In this document: piece after piece, positions 12,115-19,860 of the stretch | Position numbering within the stretch: the first letter of the stretch is position 1 | Layout: each line of letters starts with the position of its first letter | Assembly (NCBI GenBank): GCA_018894105.1 | Contig: CM032122.1 | Location: 35,061,404-35,125,403 of the forward strand | Length of the DNA: 64,000 nt | DNA from: Jacaranda mimosifolia | Lineage: Eukaryota > Streptophyta > Magnoliopsida > Lamiales > Bignoniaceae | Reading direction: 5' to 3' | Position numbers and translations under genes: made by a program | The notes under the pieces: model-generated | Seen by the model: the letters and a program-made list of their open reading frames with translations, nothing else | Databases searched by the model: none | What the model was told of the DNA's origin: nothing

Positions 12115-13010
12115 AGTGTACTTCAACATAACACTATTTATACTTTGTTTGTTCTACGTTTGTACTATATTTTCATCATATTGTACTCAAATTCACTATC
12201 CGGTTTCAATTGAATTGAAGTGTACTTTAACATAATACTATTTATACTTTGTTTGTTCTATATTTATACTTTATCTTCATCATATTGTACTCAAATTCAC
12301 TGCCCGATTTCAATTTAATTGAGGTGTACTTCAACATAACACCATTTATACTTTGTTTGTTCCATATTTGTACTTCATTTCTATCATATTATACTCAAAT
12401 TCACTGTTCAATTTCAATTTAGTTGAAGTGTACTTCAACATAACACCATTTATATTTTGTTTGTTCTACGTTTGTACTTCATTTACATCATATTGTACTC
12501 AAATTCACTGTCCAACTTCAATTTAATTGAAGTGTACTTCAACATAACATCATTTATACTTTGTTTGTACTTCATTTCCATCATATTATACTCAAATTCA
12601 CTGTCCGGTTTCAATTTAATTGAGCTGTACTTTAGCATAACAACATTTATACTTTATTTGTTCTACGTTTGTACTTCATCTTCCTCATATTATACTCAAA
12701 TTCACTGCTCGATTTCAATTTAATTGAACTGTATTTCAATATAACACAATTTATACTGTATTTGTTCTATATTTATACTTCATTTCCATCATATTGTACT
12801 TAAATTCACTACCTAATTTCAATTTAATTGAAGTGTACTTCAACATAACACCATTTATACTTTATTTTTTCTATATTTGTACTTCATTTTCATCATATTG
12901 TACTCAAATTCACTGCTCGATTTCAATTGAATTGAAGTGTACTTCAACATAACACAATTTTTACTTTGTTCGTTCTACATTTGTATTTCATTTCCCTCAT
13001 ATTGTATTGA
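12115..13010 (+). repeat. Minisatellite array 3 (about 104-bp unit, 8-9 copies)
   Basis: Units read GTGTACTTCAACATAACACC, then TTTATACTTTGTTTGTTCTA, CATCATATTGTACTCAAATT, CACTGTCCGATTTCAATT. Starts fall near 12114, 12220, 12324, 12428, 12530, 12626, 12729, 12833 and 12938. Each unit contains three or four GTAC or ATAC words. Shorter versions sit in both arms of MULE-B (about 21830-22440 and 23085-23470). Confidence 0.88.
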
Positions 13011-13119
13011 AATCAAAATATTATAAATGCTTGATGGAAAATTATACTTACATACAAAATAATATTATAAACAAAGTATGCTTCAATTTACATATGTATG
13101 TACATACAAAGTATGATTC

Positions 13120-14790
13120 AAACCCTACAGGCTTAAATGTTTTGTACTACAATTGCTTCTAAAATATACTATAGATACACAGGTTATATACTACATTTTC
13201 AGTTAATGTATACTACATGCCTGAATATTTTTGTACTACAGATGCTTCTAAAATGTACTGCATATATGTAAATATTAAATTATAATTTAATTTAATATAC
13301 AGGCTTGAATGTTTTGTACTACAGATTCTTCTAAAATGTACTGCAGTTACATAGATTATATGCTACACTTTTGCCTGATGTGTACTGCAAGTATAAATGT
13401 TCATACTATATTTGCTTCTAAAATATACTGCAGTTACACAGATTATATACTACACTTTCATTTAATGTATACTGCCGGCTTAAATATTTTGTACTACAGT
13501 TGATTCTAAACTATACTACAGATACACAGATTATATACTATATTTTCAGTAATGTATACTGCACGCTTGAATGTTTTTGTACTACAGATGCTTATAAAAT
13601 ATACTGCATATACACAGATTATATACTATAATTTCATTTAATCTATAGGCTTGAATGTTTTGTACTACATTTTCGCAACTTCCTCTCCCGGTGTCCAAAT
13701 CACTTGCCGCTTGAACCGTTGGATAGCTCTCGGCTTATACATTAACTCCACAAAGTTCCAGCTCTGTCCGATTCTCCATGGAACAGTAATTTCGCTCGCA
13801 ATAAGCTGGAATTACAGCATTGCCACTGCACTGCCGCATTCTAAAGATCTTCGCCGTTTCCTATCCAAACGGAACCGTCTACTGGTGAAACTTGGTGGGA
13901 ACGTTGCCAACACCTCAAGGAACACCCCACTGAAACAGTTTCACAAAATTCCTTTTCCAAGCCACTCTACTCAATGCATCTTTGCACTACCTGCGTGCAG
14001 TAAGACCGCTCCAGGTCGCCCTCAATGTTCGGTGCCCAAACGGACACGGAATGACTTCAAACTTGGTGGGAAGCATCTTCATAACTTAAGGAATATGCCA
14101 TTGAAATAGTTTTTCAAACCGCACCTCGTAAGAGTCTCTGCTCATGGGCTTTTTTCGCCTTACCGAGTGAGCCAACAACGCCTTGTCGCTCCTAATGCCC
14201 CTTGAAGTCAAGGTTGCCATTCTTCTCTAATGAGCGACCCATGACATTCTCCCCCACTTGATCCGTTGACATCCTCGTCAACATATACATAAGGACTCGA
14301 AGTGTATGCGGTGCCCCAACTCAACTCTGATCTCTTTTTGCACCGGATGAATTTAGCTCCTCTTTACACATATTATATACTATACTTTCATTTAATGTAT
14401 ACTACAGACTTAAATATTTTGTACTACAGTTGCTTCTAAAATGTACTACAAATACACAAATTATATACTACATTTTCAGTTAACGTATACTGCATGCTTG
14501 AATGCTTTTGTACTATAGATGCTTCTAAAATGTACTGCATGCACACAAATTATATACTATAATTTCATTTAATCTGCAGCTTTGAATATTTTGTACTACA
14601 AATACTTTTAAAATGTACTGCAGTTACATAGATTATATACTACACTTTTGCTTAATGTGTACTGCAAGCTTGAATATTTATACTACATTTGCTTCTAAAA
14701 TATACTACAGTTATACAAATTATATACTACACTTTTGCTTAATGTGTACTGCAAGCTTAGATGTTTTGTACCACAAATAATATACTACCA
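13120..14790 (+). repeat. Minisatellite array 4 (about 88-bp unit), interrupted by a gypsy fragment
   Basis: Units carry GCTTGAATGTTTTGTACTAC, AGATGCTTCTAAAATGTACT, ACACAGATTATATACTAC and TTTCATTTAATGTATACTGC. The array runs 13120-13670, is broken by a GC-richer foreign segment, and resumes 14363-14790 with the same unit, so the insertion came after the array formed. The same broken array is present in both arms of MULE-B. Confidence 0.85.
13671..14362 (-). mobile_element. Captured Ty3/gypsy fragment: pol end, polypurine tract, LTR start (copy in MULE-A)
   Basis: About 690 bp, GC-richer than its surroundings. Read on the minus strand it encodes a pol-terminal motif (VDEDV..SSGGECHG; VDEDVNGSSGGECHG in the MULE-B copies) overlapping the purine tract, then continues into sequence like an LTR. 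That motif and tract are typical of plant gypsy elements just before the 3' LTR. A 152-codon plus-strand frame through it (13651-14109) is antisense and probably chance. Two more copies are at 20469-21175 and 24302-25002. Confidence 0.65.
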
Positions 14791-15039
14791 CTTTCAGATA
14801 ATTTCATCGTATAATTTCAGGTAAAAAGAAGTATAAACCTCAAAAAAGTGAAGTACAACTTTTATGCCTTTCAAGTACAAATCAAAAACTTCCCATCTCA
14901 CAAATAAAATTATATATATCAATTAGGTTCAAGTGTTTAACAACTAAATAGGAAATAAAAAACTAAACATGAGAAAATAGACAAGAAATAAGTATAACAC
15001 TGAAAAATCACAGACATTTAAAACTGTAAATGCAGAAAA

Positions 15040-15300
15040 CATACATTTGTTTCTTTTTATCACTTCTTTTTGTATTTCGCTTCTTGTTGCCATTGTTTCT
15101 CCTTCCATTGTCACAAAAAAAATGGCAAAAATTTTGGTATCTTTTTTTTTTTTCTTTCTCGCATCAATGGCAGAGGAACGATTTCGCGCCCTTTTGTTTG
15201 GCCGCTTGGAGAAGTCGTCAATTTTAGAAAAAAAATAAATGAAAGCATTCTTCTTGAAGAGAAAAACGCATTTCTCAGGTATTTTTGTTGTTTTCTCTAA
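15040..15300 (-). pseudogene. Basic open stretch inside the right end of MULE-A
   Basis: Read inward from the right terminal repeat (minus strand), this has a Lys/Arg-rich coding-like stretch containing DDFSKRPNKRARNRSS and, in another frame, NNGNKKRNTKRSDKKK. MULE-B keeps both (19560-19860). Frames are broken by A-homopolymer runs. It could be the remnant of a second, convergently transcribed gene, as in maize MuDR. No family is recognised. Confidence 0.3.
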
Positions 15301-15332
15301 CTACAATGATATATGTGTCTTTCTAAAAGATA

Positions 15333-15446
15333 TGGGGAGTGATTTCTAAGTTTTGTGAAAAAGTAGGGAGTTTAGTGTGTAAAAATTCAAATGGGGACTG
15401 ATCACTAAAATGAAAGTAGGATTAGGAATTTTTTTCTAATTAACCG
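15333..15446 (-). repeat. MULE-A right terminal inverted repeat
   Basis: The reverse complement from 15446 begins CGGTTAATTAGAAAAAAA and carries AGTGATCAGTCCCCA, aligned without a gap to the left end. The matching end of MULE-B starts CAGTTAATTAGAAAAAA at 19396. Confidence 0.85.
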
Positions 15447-15455
15447 AAAATTTAA
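15447..15455. repeat. MULE-A target-site duplication, right
   Basis: AAAATTTAA, identical to 8770-8778 and directly abutting the terminal repeat. Confidence 0.9.
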
Positions 15456-15834
15456 TCAACAACAAATTAAAAAAATAATCCTAAGTTTATTTATACTTTA
15501 AGAATCACCCTTCGCTCATCATCGACTTTTCAATCAATTCAATGAAACTTGATCCGTGACTAGAAATTCTTCTTCTCTACCTCCCATGCACTATTCTCTC
15601 CATCAAATTAAATTTTTGTAAATAGTAAAATGTAATCAATTTGAATTTCATTCCAATGCTAACCATTAACTAAAAATATCACAAATTTACAAAAAACTGA
15701 AAATAATTCCTCCTAGAAATAATTTTATAACAGAATAAAATTAGAATCAATTTATTTTTGGATTTAACTTCGAAAATGAAAACAATATTTTCATTTGCAT
15801 TACATAAATCATAACACAGTACTATATAAATATA
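15456..15834. other. Spacer between MULE-A and the LEA_2 gene
   Basis: AT-rich, no open frame of note. It must hold the 3' untranslated region of the LEA_2 gene, which is transcribed toward MULE-A. Confidence 0.5.
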
Positions 15835-16389
15835 TCATGAGTTGACAAAGAGTTCCAATTTAGATTTATTTTCCTGATCAATAACATCAAGATAAACAGG
15901 ATCCACTATCACGTGACTGTCCACGTGCACCTTGAACTTATGCTCCCACCACAGCACCTTCGCCGCTCCACTTATATCCACCGTCGACTCCAGCACCATC
16001 TCCCGCCGGCCCACGTCCTCCATGAACTTCTTCGCGTGGTGGGCCAACTGGAGGCCGCTCAGCCGAGCCGGGAGCCGGAGCAGCTGGCACGATCTCGGCG
16101 GCTGGGACCCTGCCTGGACGGGAGCCGACCCGAGGAGGGAGCCGGCGTAGAAAATTGACATGTCGGTGGCGGAGTAGTGGATGGGGGCGACGTTGGGGTT
16201 GGTGACGTGGACGGTGAGGATCGTCTCGGCGTCGAGGACCGGGAAATTGAGCTTGAAGGAGGTGAGGTCGATAGAGATGAGGTGGAAGGTGGGGTCCCGG
16301 GGCTTCGAGAAGATGACCAACGCCGTGGCGGTGGCGGCCGCCGCGCCGACCAGGGCGGAGCCCCAGCTGAACTTCCGCTCTTTGCCCAT
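15835..16389 (-). CDS. LEA_2 / NDR1-HIN1-like protein
   Basis: A single exon of 184 residues starting MGKERKFSW. An in-frame ATG 11 codons upstream (16422) is possible, but the second has the better context (CCATGG) and puts the membrane segment at the usual place. Residues 9-27 (WGSALVGAAAATATALVIF) form one hydrophobic anchor. The rest is an LEA_2 fold: DAETILTVHVTNPNVAPIHYS, then YAGSLLGSAPVQAG, the block usual for small NHL/YLS9-type proteins. Family members sit in the plasma membrane or reticulum and are linked to pathogen response and desiccation, but the role of this one cannot be told. The reading frame is GC-rich in its 5' half, unlike the AT-rich flanks, and lies intact between two MULEs. 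Antisense open frames at 15913-16555 are shadows. Confidence 0.85.
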   Translation of the reverse strand: MGKERKFSWGSALVGAAAATATALVIFSKPRDPTFHLISIDLTSFKLNFPVLDAETILTVHVTNPNVAPIHYSATDMSIFYAGSLLGSAPVQAGSQPPRSCQLLRLPARLSGLQLAHHAKKFMEDVGRREMVLESTVDISGAAKVLWWEHKFKVHVDSHVIVDPVYLDVIDQENKSKLELFVNS

Positions 16390-16848
16390 GGAAAATGGGA
16401 TTATGGTGAAGGAATTTAGCAATGGGGGCTATGGGGAGAGTGTAGATAAGGCAGTATGGTACGACTGCTGGTGGGTTTTGCCGGTATGGGGGAGTGGGAA
16501 CACGGGTAATTGTTTCTTTTTAACAGTTCTGTTGGAGGGTAGTTTGGGTATTTAGATTTTGTTCGGACAATAATTTTCCGAACAAAAGAGGTTAAGGTAG
16601 TTCACAGAGACTGTAATTAATCCATCTATATATAAAGATAGGGAGCTCACTTAAGACTGCAATGGCTTAAATTTGGTGAGAGTTTCCCACGCGGGAGTGC
16701 CATGAGTCGGTAATCGGAACCCTACTTCTCATTGAAAACGTTTTTTGCTTGTTTGATGCTGACTTGCACTACAATAAAAGTCAGGTCCATGAAGTTGAAA
16801 TATTTGACTATGGCCTCGTTTACCTTTTTTTAGGGCCTCGTTTACTTA

Positions 16849-17347
16849 TGGCCTGTTTAATTTTATTTTCAGGAATCATTTTCATTTTTTAGTTAAAATA
16901 CATAATGAAAAATAATTAAAAAAAAGTATTTTTGAAAATGAGTTGTATTTGAATAGGTTGTTTAAAATTATGGGTTTATATAATTGTAAAAATTATATGT
17001 ATTTGGATGTTGGGTGTTTTTTATATTAAAAGGAAAAAAAAAATTGAATTTGAATTGATGATGTGATGTGTAATTGGTTGAAAAAATAATATTATAATTT
17101 AAATTTGAATTTAATTTTAAATTTATAATATTTTTATGGTGAATTTTGTTTGAGAAGTATTGAGAATGTAAAAAGTAAATATAGGTAACAATAGGGGTTG
17201 AAAAAAGTATGAAAATGGATAGAGATGTAAAAAGTAATGTTTTGAGAGTGAAAATGTATGAGAAAATAGTGTAAAAGTTAATAATTTTCTATTTTCATTT
17301 TGAGGAGAAAATAAAAATGGGGTTTGAAAATGAAAACAAACGGGCCA
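16849..17347. mobile_element. Tourist-like (PIF/Harbinger) MITE
   Basis: A 499-bp AT-rich element with inverted ends TGGCCTGTTT and TGGCCCGTTT and a TTA duplication on both sides (16846-16848, 17348-17350). No coding capacity. The interior (GAAAATGAAAACAAA, AAGTTAATAATTTTCTATTT) matches the copy at 38362-38733 in the other orientation. Just upstream, GGCCTCGTTTAC occurs twice, perhaps remnants of earlier insertions. Confidence 0.65.
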
Positions 17348-17770
17348 TTAGTGGTACAGAATGTAGAATTATGGAATGAAATGAAAAATGAATTGTAGGA
17401 TTAGAATAATTTTTATATTTTTTAGCTTTTATTTACTTTTAAATTATATGAATGATAAAAGTGAATAATTATATTGAATGTTTACTTTAATGAATGAAAA
17501 ATATTGGAATAAATTTTAAATTATTAAAATACTCTTAATTTTAAATTTTATTTAATTTTTATTTAGTATAAAAAAATAATTTTCCTCTATTCCAAGACAA
17601 AATCCTTGCACATTGAAATAAAATCTTGAAATTTAAAGAATTTAGGGTACATTCTTTTTGTGTCAATATAATTACCTCAATGACAATTATGTATCTATAT
17701 TTATCTTTTAATTATTTCAATATAAATACATTGGCATCAAAATATATAATAGTAAAAATTACTATATTGG

Positions 17771-17858
<88 letters not shown>

Positions 17859-18560
17859 GAAAAAAGAAATGGTGGGGAAATTTTAGAAAAGAAGAATAAG
17901 AAGAAGAGAGGTTGCTCTTGTTTCTCAAAATTTCATCAAATGCGGAGGACAATCTTGTAATTTAGTATGTCCATAAGGAAGACATAACTGAAATTTTGCA
18001 ACATCATCCTGTCACTATGCAGCCGTGGAATTTTTCATCCCAATATTAAGGGATACCACATCAATCCATGTTATCAACCAAATTGATCGCAATATGGGAT
18101 TTTCTATAATTTTAATCACTTTATTTTTATATATTGTTATATAATATTTTGCATCGCGCCAAATGTATATTTGTTTTTGTAAACAAAACAAAGTAAAATT
18201 TAAATAATTACCCATTTTCACATCAAATACCTTAAATATCATTTCTAGTTTGTTTAACCATTTTGTTTAACATTTAATTTTATTTAATATTTAACATTTA
18301 ATTTTGTTTAATATCTTCCATACTTTGTAATAATATATATTCTTTTATATTATAGTATCCCATCCAATTAGTCAATCTCTAAAATTATAGTAATACCAAT
18401 AATTAGATTATATATTATTATGTATTTTCTTTTTTAATTTTCTCACATTCCAAATACTTTACATTTTCAAACGAATATATTAATAATAAAATAAAATAAT
18501 ATTTTATTAAATGTAAATAAGAAAGTATTATTAGAAACTCTTTAAAGAAAAATTTATATC
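17348..18560. other. AT-rich intergenic sequence with a TAA microsatellite
   Basis: No gene seen. Apart from the microsatellite at 17772-17857 it is simple AT-rich DNA with stops in all frames. Confidence 0.5.
17772..17857. repeat. (TAA)n microsatellite, about 28 units
   Basis: An uninterrupted ATA/TAA trinucleotide run of about 86 bp, clean enough to be length-polymorphic. On the minus strand it reads as a poly-leucine frame, which is an artefact. Confidence 0.97.
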
Positions 18561-19386
18561 CGCCCAATCTATTAAAATATTTTTCAATCTAAAATATACA
18601 TCCCATCAACTTTTTAAGCAAAATTTTATTTTTCTTCCTATAACTTTGCCCAACTTTCATTTTTGCCCTATATCTTCAAAATTACAATTTTAGTCCTATA
18701 AGTAACAAAAAATTGATCGTTTTAATCCTCCAACTAAAAACCCACCAAAAAAGGCTGATGTGGCTCACCGAAGTGTGCCAATTTTAAATTTTTTGATGTG
18801 TTGGCAAAAATTCTACTTACATGGCTTGATTTGTTGGAAATAAAAATATAAAAAATGACAACTAGATATATATTTATATTTACATATATTTATTTATTTA
18901 AATGTAGACATATATATACATATATACATACATTACCACATATATATACATATATATTTAATTATTTATGTAAATAGATATTTATATATACATATATACA
19001 TACATTAATCCGCACCCCTCACTCCCCCCCCCCTCCCCCCACCCACCAAACAAGCCGTCGGCCACAGAAGGGCCATGGCCAGTGGCCACCCGCCCAAATC
19101 TGGGCTGGCTGGCCACAGGCCAGGCGGCTACCATGGTTAGCGGTCGCCCTGCCAAGATCTGGGCAAGCTTGCCACCGGCCATGGCAGCCACATAATAGGT
19201 GGGTGGGACGTTGGTCGTGTTTTGAGGGTTAGGTGGTGGAGAAAAAGAACTTTATTTTTTTTTACTTTTTTTTTTTTTTAGTTTTTACTTTTAATTTGTA
19301 TATAAAATTAATTAAATTATTTTAATTATATAAGTTGAAATTATATCGTTAATATAGTATATTAGATTTTTATTTTTAATTAGTGA
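18561..19386. other. Degenerate repeat region with a short GC-rich island
   Basis: AT-rich DNA with phrases common in dispersed plant repeats (18640-18740: alternating TTTTAGTCCTATAA and TTTTAATCCTCCAACT), then (TATACA)n, then a sharp GC-rich block at 19015-19215 after a C-rich run. Inside that block two about 40-bp passages (GGCCACCCGCCCAAATCTGG and GGTCGCCCTGCCAAGATCTG) are imperfect direct repeats. No coding gene is supported. Confidence 0.4.
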
Positions 19387-19395
19387 ATAATTATA
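19387..19395. repeat. MULE-B target-site duplication, left
   Basis: ATAATTATA, repeated exactly at 26740-26748 immediately outside the other end. Confidence 0.9.
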
Positions 19396-19559
19396 CAGTT
19401 AATTAGAAAAAATCCCTAAACCTACTTTCACTTTAGTGTTCAGTACCCATTTGAATTTTTACACACTAAACTTCCTACTTTTTCACAAAACTTAGAAATC
19501 ACTCCCCATATCTTTTAGAAAGACACATATATCATTGTAACTAGAGAAAACAACAAAAA

Positions 19560-19860
19560 TACCTGAGAAATGCATTTTTCTCTTCAAGAAGAATGCTTTC
19601 ATATTTTTTTTCCTGAAATCGACGACTTCCCCAAGCGGCCAAACAAAAGGGCACGAAATCGTTCCTCTACCATTGACGCAAGAAGAAGAAGAGAAAAAAA
19701 AGAAAAAGAAAAAAAAAAAACACCAAAAATTCTGTCATTTTTTCTGTGATCATGGAAAGAGAAACAGCGGCAACAAGAAGCGAAATACAAAAAGAAGTGA
19801 TCGAAAGAAACAAATATATGTTTTCTGCATTTACAGTTTTAAATGTCTGAAATTTTTCAG
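19560..19860 (+). pseudogene. Basic open stretch inside the left end of MULE-B
   Basis: Counterpart of 15040-15300 in MULE-A, here on the plus strand and running inward from the terminal repeat. A 74-codon frame (19673-19897) is rich in Lys and Glu and includes GKRNSGNKKRNTKRSDRKK. A-rich runs differ in length from MULE-A, so the frame is not conserved throughout. Confidence 0.3.

Larger units (their letters stand above)
8779..15446 (+). mobile_element. MULE-A, non-autonomous Mutator-like element
   Basis: A 6,668-bp element bounded by perfect 9-bp duplications. Its two ends align as inverted repeats without a gap over about 114 bp (8779-8892 against 15333-15446; about 70 percent identity by hand), including the words GTGATCAGTCCCCA and ATCACTCCCCA. 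Reading inward from the left: a transposase N-terminal fragment (9228-9461), minisatellite array 1 (9463-10915), a transposase C-terminal fragment with zinc knuckle (10916-11200), array 2 (11205-11775), an AT-rich unique part (11776-12114), array 3 (12115-13010), array 4 (13120-14790) split by a gypsy-derived segment (13671-14362), and a basic open stretch facing inward from the right end (15040-15300). No DDE catalytic region is present, so it cannot move by itself. Confidence 0.88.

Noticed and set aside
12457..12723. 88-codon open frame (and similar ones at 13309-13503, 20081-20278, 20342-20542, 24937-25128)
   Set aside because: These translate minisatellite units in phase; the apparent protein repeats come from the DNA repeats and change frame between copies.
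12115..13010. Regular direct repeats that could suggest a CRISPR array
   Set aside because: Units are contiguous and diverged, with no unique spacers, in a plant nuclear context. This is a minisatellite.
13651..14109. 152-codon open frame, also at 20644-21189 (minus) and 24282-24740 (plus)
   Set aside because: Open in all three copies, which at first looked like a conserved gene, but the opposite strand carries the gypsy pol end, polypurine tract and LTR-like sequence, and no family resembles the frame. Common descent explains the shared openness.
13671..14362. Interpretation of the GC-richer segment as a solo LTR inserted in the MULE
   Set aside because: It includes pol-terminal coding sequence and the polypurine tract outside the LTR, and no TG..CA borders or target duplication were found, so it is an LTR-containing fragment.
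16390..16422. Earlier ATG for the LEA_2 gene
   Set aside because: Adds 11 residues of no family resemblance and has a poorer context than the ATG at 16389, although it cannot be excluded.
16177..16555. Plus-strand open frames opposite the LEA_2 gene
   Set aside because: Antisense shadows of a GC-rich coding exon; the minus frame has the LEA_2 motifs.
17737..17952. Minus-strand frame rich in leucine
   Set aside because: It is only the translation of the TAA microsatellite.
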